DNA from: Starkeya sp. ORNL1
Lineage (GTDB): Bacteria; Pseudomonadota; Alphaproteobacteria; Rhizobiales; Xanthobacteraceae
Direction of reading: 5' to 3'
NCBI RefSeq assembly: GCF_012971745.1
Contig: NZ_CP048834.1
Coordinates: forward strand, 3,472,001 to 3,536,000
Length of the DNA stretch: 64,000 nucleotides
The notes beneath the pieces were generated by a model. It was not told the origin of the DNA, did not search any database, and was given only the letters and a program-made list of their open reading frames with translations. The translations under genes were made by a program, and so were the position numbers. Shown piece by piece: positions 35,022-46,837 of this stretch. Within the stretch, counting starts at the first letter, position 1. Every line of letters begins with the position of its first letter.

Positions 35022-36344
35022 ATGGACTCGTTCATCAGCGGCATTGACGATGCCGCACGCTTGGTGACAGCGATCGGCTCGGTGGCGATCGCGTTTGCGC
35101 TGTTGCGTTTCATGCGGGCGCGGCCGGATCTCTCGATCCGGGCGCGCTGGCTCGCCGCCTTGTTCGCGGCGCTGGTGCTCTGCGTCGGGCTGCTGTCCTT
35201 CCTCGCCAATCTGGACGGCACCACCTATGTGCCGTGGCTGCAGTCGGCGGCGCGCATCGGGGTGGCGGCGCTGACGCTGGTCGCCGCCGTCACGCTCTGG
35301 CTCAATCTCGGCACATTGCTGCGGTTGCCCTCGCCGGGCTATGTGGCGAGCGAGCAGCGCCGCCTGGCACTGGAATTGGCAAGCGCGCTGCAACGCTATG
35401 AAATGGCGCTGCGCGGCTCGAACGTCGCGATTTTCACCCAGGACCGCGACCTGCGCTATACCTCGGTGAGCAAGCCGCTGTTCGGCTTTCCGGTGGAGAA
35501 GGTGCTCGGCGCCACCGATGGCGAATTGCTCGGTGCGGCCTCCTCGCTTACCGCCAACCAGCTCAAGCGCGAGGCGATCAGCACCAGCGAACCGCGCAAG
35601 GGCGAGGTCGAGATCGCCGAGCCAGGCGGCCCGCGCTGGTACGACCTGCACATCGAATCGCTGCGCGACATTGCCGGCCATACGGTCGGCCTCACCGGGG
35701 CAGCGGTGGATGTCACCGAGCGCAAGGAGAATGAGCGGCATCTGCGGCTCCTGATGCGTGAGCTGACGCACCGCTCCAAGAACCTGCTCGCCGTCATCCA
35801 GGCGATGGCCCGCCAGACCGCACGCCATGCCGGCACCACGGACGATTTCGTCGAGCAGTTCAGCGCCCGGTTGCAGGCGCTTGCCCGCTCCCACGACCTG
35901 CTGGTGCAGGAGAGCTGGCACGGAGCCTCGCTGAACGACATGGTGCGCTCGCAGCTCGGCCATCATCTTGACCGCGACAACAGCCAGGTGTCGGTGACCG
36001 GACCCGACATCCTGCTGCGTCCGGAAGCGGCGCAGAATCTTGGCCTCGCCCTGCATGAACTCTCGACCAATGCGGCGAAGTTCGGCGCGTTGTCGGTGCC
36101 GGGCGGCCATGTCGACATCATCTGGGCGCACCGGCCGATCGAGAAGGGCGGAGGCATCCGGCTGGAATGGAAGGAGACCGGCGGCCCGCCGGTTGCCAAG
36201 CCCGAAGGCCGCGGCTTCGGCTCGCTCGTCATCGAGCGGAATCTCTCGCGCGCCCTCGATGGCGAGGTCAGCCTCGAATTCGCGCCCGACGGACTGGTCT
36301 GCCGCGTCACCGTGCCCGAGCAGCACCTCTCGCCTGGTCGCTGA
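35022..36344 (+). CDS. HWE/HisKA2-type sensor histidine kinase, probable PhyR kinase (PhyK-like)
   Basis: A 440-residue sensor kinase. Three membrane helices occupy residues ~10-105 (LVTAIGSVAIAFALLRF, LAALFAALVLCVGLLSFL, VAALTLVAAVTLWLNLG). A PAS domain at ~125-235 follows (AIFTQDRDLRYTSVSKPLFG). The HWE/HisKA2 dimerisation domain has H250 in ELTHRSKNLLAVIQAM, and a HATPase domain (ALHELSTNAAKFGAL, GRGFGSLVI) ends the protein. HWE and HisKA2 kinases are the usual phospho-donors for PhyR, and the gene follows phyR by only 6 bp. The stimulus is unknown. There is no large periplasmic domain, so sensing is likely through the membrane helices or the PAS pocket. Confidence 0.92.
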   Translation: MDSFISGIDDAARLVTAIGSVAIAFALLRFMRARPDLSIRARWLAALFAALVLCVGLLSFLANLDGTTYVPWLQSAARIGVAALTLVAAVTLWLNLGTLLRLPSPGYVASEQRRLALELASALQRYEMALRGSNVAIFTQDRDLRYTSVSKPLFGFPVEKVLGATDGELLGAASSLTANQLKREAISTSEPRKGEVEIAEPGGPRWYDLHIESLRDIAGHTVGLTGAAVDVTERKENERHLRLLMRELTHRSKNLLAVIQAMARQTARHAGTTDDFVEQFSARLQALARSHDLLVQESWHGASLNDMVRSQLGHHLDRDNSQVSVTGPDILLRPEAAQNLGLALHELSTNAAKFGALSVPGGHVDIIWAHRPIEKGGGIRLEWKETGGPPVAKPEGRGFGSLVIERNLSRALDGEVSLEFAPDGLVCRVTVPEQHLSPGR

Positions 36345-36360
36345 TCCTCACGCCGCCGGG

Positions 36361-36404
36361 GCCTGTTCCGCAAAAGTTGAACGACTTTTGCAACGAGAAC
36401 CCGC
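36361..36404. repeat. Intergenic repeat family C, copy 2 (partial)
   Basis: GTTCCGCAAAAGTTGAAC-GACTTTTGCAAC shares the GCAAAAGT...ACTTTTGC arms with 25597-25650, but the outer GAGCATG arms are degraded. Confidence 0.6.
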
Positions 36405-36422
36405 TCAAGCCGTGGATATCCC

Positions 36423-36447
36423 GGAACCGCGTAAATATTTGTGCGTT
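36423..36447 (+). promoter_or_regulatory. EcfG-type promoter followed by a start-site hairpin
   Basis: GGAAC (36423-36427), a 16-nt spacer, CGTT (36444-36447). The predicted transcript start falls at a perfect hairpin, GGTGCGCC (36454-36461) with GGCGCACC (36470-36477), and a TTTTT run follows at 36484-36488. Confidence 0.75.
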
Positions 36448-36579
36448 GTTGCCGGTGCGCCGTGCAACTGGCGCACCCGAATCTTTTTGACGCTCGCGGA
36501 TCTGCGGCGGCGCGGTGTATTGCGCCGGGCTTCGTAGTGCGTGCCGTGGGCATGAGCCGACCTCGACGAGGGCACGATC

Positions 36580-37005
36580 ATGCTTCGCCTTCCGAACACC
36601 CGCTTCGCTTCCGGCGTCCTCACCGGCCTCGTCATCGCTTTGCCGCTCGCGCTCTCCGGGAGCTGGGTCAGCGCGATCGCGGCGTCCCGGCTTGCGGGCG
36701 CGCAGACGCAGGCTGCCGTGCACGCGAGCCCGGCAGACAGTTCATCGGCGACAATGGTGAACCGTACGGCAAAGACCTCCCGCCTGCCGGTTCCGGTCGC
36801 GTTCAGCGGCCAGCAGCCGGCGTCGGTGCGCACGGTTTCCGATACGGCGACGTCGGTCGTCATCAAGGGCGAGCGGGAAAAGGCGCGGACGCGCAGCAAC
36901 GGCCCGACACCGCGCGGGTGCCTGTCTGCCGTAGGCGGCCTGAATTCCAGCATCGCCACTGAAGAAATGACAGTGTGCGTCGCCGATATTTCGACGATCA
37001 ATTGA
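36580..37005 (+). CDS. Secreted protein of unknown function, probably stress-induced
   Basis: A 141-residue protein with an N-terminal hydrophobic segment (GVLTGLVIALPLALSGSWVS) that fits a signal peptide or anchor, and an Ala/Ser/Thr-rich middle. The C terminus has two Cys (RGCLSAVGG and MTVCVADIS) that could form a disulfide. I do not recognise the family. GAGGG precedes the ATG. A consensus EcfG promoter lies 133 bp upstream with no other gene in between. A competing frame on the opposite strand (36405-37076) has no promoter or family features, so I consider this one real. Base composition is slightly less GC-rich than the neighbours. Confidence 0.62.
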   Translation: MLRLPNTRFASGVLTGLVIALPLALSGSWVSAIAASRLAGAQTQAAVHASPADSSSATMVNRTAKTSRLPVPVAFSGQQPASVRTVSDTATSVVIKGEREKARTRSNGPTPRGCLSAVGGLNSSIATEEMTVCVADISTIN

Positions 37006-37114
37006 TTATCGTCTTGATTTATTCTCGATGCCGGCGCGCATCTCATATTTGACTTGCTTATGTTCCCTTGCGGCATTTTTATCCATAAGCATCCATTTCT
37101 AGAACATATACTGG

Positions 37115-37139
37115 GGAACCAAATCTTCTATCGGGCGAT
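37115..37139 (+). promoter_or_regulatory. Possible EcfG-type promoter of the PRC-barrel gene
   Basis: GGAAC (37115-37119), a 16-nt spacer, CGAT (37136-37139), with three of four bases of the -10 element. It ends 60 bp before the ATG. Confidence 0.5.
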
Positions 37140-37198
37140 TGTCGAAGCAGACGGCCATATGGCCGCGACGCTATCGACATTTGACTGGGAGATTTGTG

Positions 37199-37726
37199 AT
37201 GACGAACAAGCTGGCTACCTTGACCGCCCTTGCCGCCCTGGCTCTCAGCCCCGCCGTGGCGCTGGCGCAGAGCCCGACAGCACCCGACACTACGCCGCCG
37301 GCTGCGACCGATCCGGTCACGCCCCCGTTGACTCCGGCGCCGGCCGAGAAAATGGCGACGCCGCCGGCGACCACCACCATCGCCCCGAACACCCCCAGAT
37401 TCGTTGATGCGCAGGCCGGCGGGCAGATGCTCAGCTCCGACCTGATCGGCACCGACGTGGTGACCGCAAACGACGAGAAGCTCGGCGATATCAGCGACAT
37501 CCTGTTCGAGAAGGATGGCAAGGCGGTCGCCGCGGTGATCGATGTCGGCGGCTTCCTCGGCATCGGCGCCAAAGCGGTGGCGATATCCTTCGATTCGCTG
37601 ACCATGGCGCCGACCGACAGCGGCCAGAAGCTCGTCGTCGCCATGACCAAGGAAGAGCTGAACACCGCGCCGCAGTTCAAGACGATGGCGGAAGCCCGCT
37701 CGGCGAGCGGCGCGCCGTCGCAGTAG
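37199..37726 (+). CDS. Secreted PRC-barrel domain protein
   Basis: A 175-residue precursor with a Sec signal peptide (KLATLTALAALALSPAVALAQ, cleaved after ALA). A Pro/Thr/Ala-rich linker follows, then one PRC-barrel domain: SSDLIGTDVVTANDEKLGDI, ILFEKDGKAVAAVIDVGGFL, GIGAKAVAISFDSL. Periplasmic PRC-barrel proteins are frequent members of the alphaproteobacterial general stress regulon, and a near-consensus EcfG promoter is present 60 bp upstream. The exact role is unknown, with binding of envelope components assumed. GGGAG precedes the ATG, and a strong terminator follows. Confidence 0.88.
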   Translation: MTNKLATLTALAALALSPAVALAQSPTAPDTTPPAATDPVTPPLTPAPAEKMATPPATTTIAPNTPRFVDAQAGGQMLSSDLIGTDVVTANDEKLGDISDILFEKDGKAVAAVIDVGGFLGIGAKAVAISFDSLTMAPTDSGQKLVVAMTKEELNTAPQFKTMAEARSASGAPSQ

Positions 37727-37755
37727 TATCCGCCCGACACGTTTGATCTGGAACG

Positions 37756-37787
37756 ACATGCCCGGCCTCGTGCCGGGCATGTTTTTC
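37756..37787 (+). terminator. Terminator of the PRC-barrel gene
   Basis: ACATGCCCGGC-CTCGT-GCCGGGCATGT is an 11-bp stem followed by TTTTT, 30 bp past the stop codon. Confidence 0.85.
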
Positions 37788-37876
37788 GTGCCGGGACCCC
37801 GCCGCTCTCCCGCGCCGCACGATGACGCGAGCGGCCCGATCGGATAAAGCGGAGGACTAATCAGCCGGGCCGCCCC

Positions 37877-40684
37877 ATGAACGAAATCCGCCGTCGCCGC
37901 CGCTCCGATTTCCACTTCAAGGACATGTTCGACATCGAGGCCATGCGGGCTGAACTCACCGCGCTGGCGACATCGGTGCTCGCCCACACCAAGGCAGGCC
38001 GCGAAACCGAACTGCGCGCCGCAGTCGCCAAGCGGCTGAAGCGGGCTTATGCGGAAGGCCATGCCACGGCCGAGCTGTGGCTGACGCTGGACGGCTCCGG
38101 CCGGCGCTGCGCCGAGCGGCTGTCCCGCCTGCAGGACGAGATCATCCGCCTGGTCTATGAGCTGGTGGTGCGCTTCCTCTATCCCTCGGATAATCCTTCG
38201 ACCTCCGAGCGCATGGCGATCGTCGCGGTCGGCGGCTATGGGCGCGGGCTGATGGCGCCGGGCTCCGACACCGACATATTGTTCCTGCTGCCCTACAAGC
38301 AGACCGCCTGGGGCGAGAGCGTCGCCGAGGCGATGCTCTATGTGCTGTGGGACATGGGACTGAAGGTCGGCCACGCCACCCGCTCGGTCGACGAATGCAT
38401 CCGCCAGGCGCGCGGCGACATGACGATCCGCACCGGGCTCCTGGAAGCGCGCTTCCTGCTCGGCGAAAAGGCGCTGTTCGACCAGCTGGCGCAGCGCTTC
38501 GACCGCGACGTTGTGGAAGGCACCGCGGTGGAGTTCGTCGCCGCCAAGCTCGCCGAGCGCGAGGAGCGGCTGAAGCGCGCCGGCCAGTCGCGCTATCTGG
38601 TCGAGCCGAACGTCAAGGACGGCAAGGGCGGCTTGCGCGACCTGCACACGCTGTTCTGGATCGCCAAATATGTCTACCGCGTCCACGAGACGAAGGAACT
38701 GGTCGCCAAGGGCATGTTCACCGACGAGGAGGCGGCGATCTTCCGCCGCTGCGAGGATTTCCTCTGGTCGGTGCGCTGCCATCTGCACTTCCTAGCCGGC
38801 AAGCCCGAGGAGCGGCTGTCCTTCGACCTGCAGCGCGAGATGGCGGAGCGGCTCGGTTATACCGAGCATCCCGGCCTGAAGGACGTGGAACGCTTCATGA
38901 AGCACTATTTCCTCGTCGCCAAGGATGTCGGCGATCTCACCGCCATCGTCTCCGCGGCGCTCGAGGAACGCCACGACAAGCCGGTGCCGCGGCTGAACCG
39001 CATGATCGCGCGGCTGAAGCGTTCGCCGCGGCGCGCGCTGAAGGAGACCAACGACCTCATCGTCGACAATGACCGCATCAATGTCGCCGATGCCAGCGCC
39101 TTCGGTCGCGATCCGATCAATCTGATCCGCATATTCCACCTCGCCGACCGGCACGGCCTTGCCTTCCACCCCGACGCGATGCGCCTCGCTACCCGTTCGC
39201 TCAAGCTGATCGACCAGCGGGTGCGCGAGGATGCCGAGGCGAACCGGCTGTTCGTCGACATACTCTGCTCGAAGCGCGAACCGGAGATCGTGCTGCGGCG
39301 CATGAACGAGACCGGCGTGCTCGGCCGCTTCGTGCCCGAGTTCGGCCGTGTCGTCGCGATGATGCAGTTCAACATGTACCACTCGTACACGGTGGACGAG
39401 CATCTGATCCGCTCGATCGGCGTGCTCTCCGAGATCGAGCGTGGCGACCGCCCCGAATATGGCATCGCCAATGAGCTGATGGCGCAGATCAAGAACCGCC
39501 AATTGCTCTACGTCGCGACCTTCCTGCACGACATCGCCAAGGGCCGGCCGGAGGACCACTCGACCGCCGGCGCCAAGGTGGCGCGGCGGCTCGGCCCGCG
39601 CTTCGGCCTCAATGCCGCCGACATCGACACCGTGGCCTGGCTGATCGAGCATCATCTGACCATGTCGACCATCGCGCAGTCGCGCGACCTCTCCGACCGC
39701 AAGACCATCGAGAATTTCGGCGCCGTGGTGCAAAACCTGGAGCGGATGAAGCTCTTGCTGATCCTCACCACCGCCGATATCCGCGCGGTCGGCCCGGGAG
39801 TGTGGAACAACTGGAAGTCCCAGCTGCTGCGCACGCTCTATTACGAGACCGAGCCGGTGGTCACCGGAGGGTTCTCCGAGACCGACCGCGCCCGCCGCGT
39901 CGCCCGCGCCCAGGCCGAGTTCCGCGCCGCGGTGCCGGACTGGAGCCCGGACGAGGTCGAGCGCTACATGGCGCGGCACTACCCGGCCTATTGGCTGCGC
40001 GCCGACCTCGACCACAAGCTCGCCCATGCCCGCTTCGTCACCGAGGCGGAAACGGCCGGCCGTGCGCTCGCCACCGCGACCAATATCGACGCCCAGCGCG
40101 GCATCACCGAGCTCACCGTGCTGGCGCCGGATCATCCCAAGCTGCTGGCGGTGATCGCCGGGGCCTGCGCGGCGGCCGGGGCCAACATCGTCGACGCGCA
40201 GATCAGCACGACCACCGACGGCCGCGCGCTCGACACCATCGCGCTGACCCGCGCCTTCGAGCAGGATTCCGACGAGATCCGCCGCGCCGAGCGCATCTCC
40301 GCCTCGATCGAGAAGTCGCTCTCCGGCGAAATCAGCCTGCCGGAAGTGGTGGCGAAGAAGATGCCGAAGCGCCCACGTGCCTTCACCGTCGAACCGGAAG
40401 TGACGCTGAACAATTCCTGGTCGAACCGCCACACCGTGGTCGAGGTGTCCGGGCTCGATCGGCCGGGCCTGCTCTATGGGCTGACGCAGACGCTGTCACG
40501 GCTCAATCTCAACATCGCCTCGGCGCATGTCGCGACCTTCGGCGAGCGCGCGGTCGACGTGTTCTACGTCACCGACCTGATGGGCGCGAAGATCATCGGC
40601 GCGGCGCGCCACTCCGCGATACGCCGCGCGCTGCTCCAGGTGCTCGACGCCGATGACGACACCGAGGCCGCCCGGGCGAGCTGA
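37877..40684 (+). CDS. glnD: Bifunctional PII uridylyltransferase/uridylyl-removing enzyme
   Basis: Senses glutamine and modifies the PII proteins, so it sets nitrogen regulation. The 935-residue protein shows the nucleotidyltransferase domain near residue 119 (VAVGGYGRGLMAPGSDTDIL, catalytic D131 and D133), the GlnD linker (YLVEPNVKDGKGGLRDLH), the HD domain with H551-D552 (FLHDIAKGRPEDHS), and two C-terminal ACT domains starting near residues 747 (LTVLAPDHPKLLAVIAG) and 853 (VEVSGLDRPGLLYGLTQTL). All domains appear intact, so both activities are predicted. The ATG is followed by MNEIRRRRRSDF; the ribosome binding site is weak. In alphaproteobacteria the gene usually lies alone, as here. Confidence 0.97.
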   Translation: MNEIRRRRRSDFHFKDMFDIEAMRAELTALATSVLAHTKAGRETELRAAVAKRLKRAYAEGHATAELWLTLDGSGRRCAERLSRLQDEIIRLVYELVVRFLYPSDNPSTSERMAIVAVGGYGRGLMAPGSDTDILFLLPYKQTAWGESVAEAMLYVLWDMGLKVGHATRSVDECIRQARGDMTIRTGLLEARFLLGEKALFDQLAQRFDRDVVEGTAVEFVAAKLAEREERLKRAGQSRYLVEPNVKDGKGGLRDLHTLFWIAKYVYRVHETKELVAKGMFTDEEAAIFRRCEDFLWSVRCHLHFLAGKPEERLSFDLQREMAERLGYTEHPGLKDVERFMKHYFLVAKDVGDLTAIVSAALEERHDKPVPRLNRMIARLKRSPRRALKETNDLIVDNDRINVADASAFGRDPINLIRIFHLADRHGLAFHPDAMRLATRSLKLIDQRVREDAEANRLFVDILCSKREPEIVLRRMNETGVLGRFVPEFGRVVAMMQFNMYHSYTVDEHLIRSIGVLSEIERGDRPEYGIANELMAQIKNRQLLYVATFLHDIAKGRPEDHSTAGAKVARRLGPRFGLNAADIDTVAWLIEHHLTMSTIAQSRDLSDRKTIENFGAVVQNLERMKLLLILTTADIRAVGPGVWNNWKSQLLRTLYYETEPVVTGGFSETDRARRVARAQAEFRAAVPDWSPDEVERYMARHYPAYWLRADLDHKLAHARFVTEAETAGRALATATNIDAQRGITELTVLAPDHPKLLAVIAGACAAAGANIVDAQISTTTDGRALDTIALTRAFEQDSDEIRRAERISASIEKSLSGEISLPEVVAKKMPKRPRAFTVEPEVTLNNSWSNRHTVVEVSGLDRPGLLYGLTQTLSRLNLNIASAHVATFGERAVDVFYVTDLMGAKIIGAARHSAIRRALLQVLDADDDTEAARAS

Positions 40685-40799
40685 CCGAGAGTGGACGCCG
40701 GCCTGACGCAGCGTCCGCAAAATCCCGCCATTAACCCGCCCTTTAAACGGTCCGATTTAGGGTTCGTTTACCGCCGGTGGCGTGAGGGAAGCGGGATAG

Positions 40800-42993
40800 A
40801 TGAGACGGCGCAAGGGCGAGGGTCGGCGCGAGCCGGTATTGAGCGCGCCCGGCGCCATCGTCGATCTGCGGCTCGGCCCTGACGATCGGCCAGCGGTGAT
40901 CCGCGGCCCGGACACGCGATCCTCGCCGCGGGCGCCCCGTGACAGCGAACCGAGGATCGAGGCCATTCCCGCCCGCTCTGCCCCTGCCCGTCGTGAAGCC
41001 CCGCGCGCGCAGCCGCACCGCACCGCGCCGCAAGCGGGGCTGGAGGCGGCTGTTCTATTGGGTCTTCGTGCTCGGCCTGTGGGGCGTGATCGGCCTGACC
41101 GGCCTCGTCGCCTATGAGGCGAGCCAGCTGCCCGCCATCCAGAACCTCGCCATCCCCGAGCGCCCGCCGACCGTCATCATCCAGGCCCAGGACGGCAAGA
41201 CCATCGCTGCGCGCGGCGACATGCGCGGCGCCGCGGTGCCGCTGCGGGCGCTCCCGCCTTATCTGCCGCAAGCCTTCATCGCCATCGAGGACCGGCGCTT
41301 CTACAGCCATTTCGGCATCGACCTGCTCGGCCTCGCCCGCGCCGTGGTGGTGAACCTCACCTCCGGCCGGCTACGCGAGGGCGGCTCGACGCTGACCCAG
41401 CAGCTCGCCAAGAACCTGTTCCTGACCCAGGAGCGCACCCTCTCCCGCAAGATCCAGGAAGTGATCCTGGCGCTGTGGCTGGAGGCCAAATATTCGAAGA
41501 ACGAGATCGTCGAGCTCTATGTGAACCGCGTCTATTTCGGTGCCGGCGCCTATGGCGTCGAGGCCGCGGCGCAGCGCTATTTCGGCAAGTCGGCGCGGCA
41601 GGTGACGCTCTCGGAAGCCGCCATGCTGGCCGGCCTCGTCAAATCGCCCTCCGCGCTTGCCCCGACGCGCAACCTGAAAGGCGCGCAGGAGCGCGCCGAG
41701 CTGGTGATCGCAGCGATGCAGGATGCCGGCTTCATCACGCCGGCCATGGCGGCGACGGCGACCGCACGCCCGGCGGTGCTGGCGAAGAACCAGAGCCAGG
41801 AGCCCGCCGCCTATGCCGCCGACTGGATCATGGAGCAGCTCGAGCCGCTGATCGGCACCATCGAGCACGACGTCATCGTGCAGACCAGCCTCGACAGCAA
41901 TATGCAGGCGGCCGCCGAGAAGGCGCTGACTGACTCGCTCAATCGCAATGGCGCGCGCTACGGCGTCGAGCAGGGCGCGATCGTGCTGATGGACACCGAC
42001 GGCGCGGTGAAGGCGCTGGTCGGTGGCAAATCCTATGAGGACAGCCAGTATAATCGCGCCGTCAGCGCCCGGCGCCAGCCCGGCTCCGCGTTCAAGCCGT
42101 TCGTGTACCTCACCGCGCTGGAGCGGGGCCTCACACCCGACAGCGTGCGCGAGGACGCGCCGATCAAGTTGAAGGGCTGGAAGCCGGAGAACTTCTCCCA
42201 CGAGTATCGCGGGCCGGTGACGCTGACCACCGCACTCTCGCTGTCGCTGAACACGGTGGCGGTGCGCCTCGCGCTTGAGGTCGGCCCGGCCGAGGTGGCG
42301 AAGACGGCGAAGCGGCTCGGCATCACCTCCAAGCTCGACCCGAACCCCTCCATCGCGCTCGGCACCTCGGAGGTCTCGCCGCTGGAGATGGCGGCCGCCT
42401 ATGCGCCGTTCGCCAATGGCGGCATCGGCGTGACCCCGCACATCATCGACCGGGTGCGCGATGCCAAGGGCAAGATCCTCTATTCCTATGCCGGACAAAA
42501 CCGCGGCCAGGTGATGGCGCCGCCGCACGTCGCCATGATGAACCGCATGCTGCGTGAGACGCTGGTGACCGGCACCGCGCGCCGAGCCGAGCTTCCCGGC
42601 TGGCCGGCGGCCGGCAAGACCGGCACCAGCCAGGATTTCCGCGATGCCTGGTTCGTCGGCTACACTTCGCGCTACATCACCAGCGTCTGGCTCGGCAATG
42701 ACGATTCCTCGCCGACCAAGAAAGCCTCCGGCTCCGGCCTGCCGGTGGAGATCTGGAGCCGGGTGATGCGCACCGCGCATGACGGCGTGCCGATCGCGCC
42801 GCTGCCGGGCGGCGACTACATGCAGGATTACGGGCCGCCGCCGGCCGGCGACGTGCCGGAGGAGCCGGTGGTTACCGGCGGGCCGTCCTATTATCCGCGC
42901 CCGCCCGGCGACGTGGGCGGCGACACGCCTGCGTCACGCGCTCCCGGCCTCGACAATTGGCTGCTCGACAAGCTGTTTGGCGGCAACGGCTGA
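40800..42993 (+). CDS. Class A penicillin-binding protein (transglycosylase/transpeptidase), 5' end possibly frameshifted
   Basis: Polymerises and cross-links peptidoglycan. From GTG 40939 the frame gives 684 residues: a basic N terminus, one membrane anchor (LFYWVFVLGLWGVIGLTGLV), a GT51 transglycosylase with E117 in AIEDRRFYSHFGID, and a transpeptidase with S383 in QPGSAFKPF and K560-T-G in AAGKTGTSQD. GTG 40939 has no ribosome binding site and its frame is closed by a TGA at 40897. In another frame, ATG 40800 follows GAGGGAAG and encodes a plausible N terminus (REPVLSAPGAIVDLRLGPDD) up to about 41000. The real gene may start there with a one-base shift before 41030, by mutation or sequencing error. 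The catalytic domains are intact. Confidence 0.88.
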
Positions 42994-43009
42994 AGCCCGA
43001 TTCCCCATA

Positions 43010-43113
43010 GTCGTCATCCCGGACGGCCGAAGGCCGGTCCGGGATCGCACGAAGGTGTTGCGCGGGACTTTCTTGCGATCCCGGCTCTCCGCTGCGCTGC
43101 GGCCAGGATGACG
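43010..43113. repeat. Intergenic repeat family B, copy 3
   Basis: CGTCATCCCGGACGGCCGAAGGCC, GGTCCGGGATCGC, a variable centre, GCGATCCCGGCTC, GCTGCGGCCAGGATGACG. It lies between the convergent penicillin-binding protein and peptidase genes. Confidence 0.8.
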
Positions 43114-43132
43114 CCGGTGGAGTGGGCGAGGC

Positions 43133-43885
43133 CTAATCCGTCTCAACCCCGTAGCGGTGCAATTCGGGCCCGTGCACCTTCAGCCAGCGCTCGGCCCGCT
43201 CGCGATTGGGATACAGCATGTCGACCGCCTTCCAGAAGCGCGGCCCGTGGTTCATCTCGCGCCGATGCGCGATCTCATGCGCAGCGAGATAGTCGAGCAC
43301 AAAAGGGGGCGCGAAGATCAGCCGCCACGAATAGGACAGCGCCCCGCTGGACGAGCAGGACCCCCAGCGGCTCGCGGTGTCGCGCAGCGTGATGCGGCCG
43401 ATGCTGACATTGAGCCCCGCTGCATACCGGCGCGACGCCTCGGTGAGATCGCGCCGGGCCTCGCGCTTCAGGAAATCGTGCACCCGCCGGGACAGATGGG
43501 CGAGCTCGCCGGCGACGCACAGCAGTGGCCCGCCGGGCGTGGCTTCGATCCACACCGTGCCGCGAGCATTGGTACGGTGAACCAGCCGATGCGGCTCGCC
43601 GCGCAACGGGATCAGGGCACCGGGCTCGAAGGGAATCGCCTTGGGCAGCCGGGCCAGGCGGTGGGTGATCCATTCCCGGTAGCGCTGGGCGAAGGCAAAG
43701 GCTTCCCGCGCCGAGCCCCGCGGTGGCATGGTAAGCACCACGTCACGCTCGGCAGTGCGCACGCGCAGCGTGTACCTGCGCGCGCGGGGGTTGCGGCGCA
43801 GGCTGATGGGTATGTCCTCACCATCGACCCGCAGCATGAATTGCTCGGGCTCCGGCGCGGCGGGGCGAGTGGCTCGGAACAGCAT
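43133..43885 (-). CDS. YgjP/SprT-like zinc metallopeptidase (DUF45, M48-type)
   Basis: A 250-residue protein with the C-terminal metallopeptidase motif AHEIAHRREMNHGPRFW (HExxH and a downstream His). This motif and the strand SRWGSCSSSGALSYSWRLIF typify the YgjP/DUF45 family. The N-terminal half is a beta-rich domain (SLRRNPRARRYTLRVRTAER). Members are predicted cytosolic proteases without a signal peptide; the substrate is unknown. I chose ATG 43885 (MLFRATRP); the frame extends further upstream, but that part has atypical composition. The gene is followed by nothing on its strand before the repeat. Confidence 0.88.
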   Translation of the reverse strand: MLFRATRPAAPEPEQFMLRVDGEDIPISLRRNPRARRYTLRVRTAERDVVLTMPPRGSAREAFAFAQRYREWITHRLARLPKAIPFEPGALIPLRGEPHRLVHRTNARGTVWIEATPGGPLLCVAGELAHLSRRVHDFLKREARRDLTEASRRYAAGLNVSIGRITLRDTASRWGSCSSSGALSYSWRLIFAPPFVLDYLAAHEIAHRREMNHGPRFWKAVDMLYPNRERAERWLKVHGPELHRYGVETD

Positions 43886-43999
43886 GGGACGACTCGGCAA
43901 GACGACCGAACCAGTGTGGCACCGAATGATGACCGCCGCGCGGCTTTGTACGACGAAGGTCTTATAGTACCGAATCGTCAAAGCGCCGGCCGAGGCGAG

Positions 44000-44127
44000 C
44001 ATCCTTCGAGGCTCGCCCCGCGCGCACCTCAGGATGAAGTGGTACCGGGAGCAAGCCTCATCCCTCGTAGTCGGCCAATAGAGGACTACTAGCCCGGACG
44101 CAGTCCGGGCCTCAAGGGATGTTGAAG
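44000..44127. repeat. Intergenic repeat family A, copy 4 (diverged)
   Basis: CATCCTTCGAGGCTCG...GCACCTCAGGATGA at the left; a degraded right arm GCCCGGACGCAGTCCGGGCCTCAAGGGATGTTG. It lies between the ppdK stop and the peptidase start. Confidence 0.65.
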
Positions 44128-44137
44128 CCGCGCGACC

Positions 44138-46837
<2,700 letters not shown>

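Noticed and set aside
36405..37076. 223-residue minus-strand frame opposite the unknown secreted protein
   Set aside because: No ribosome binding site or family features; the plus-strand frame has a signal-like segment and an upstream EcfG promoter.
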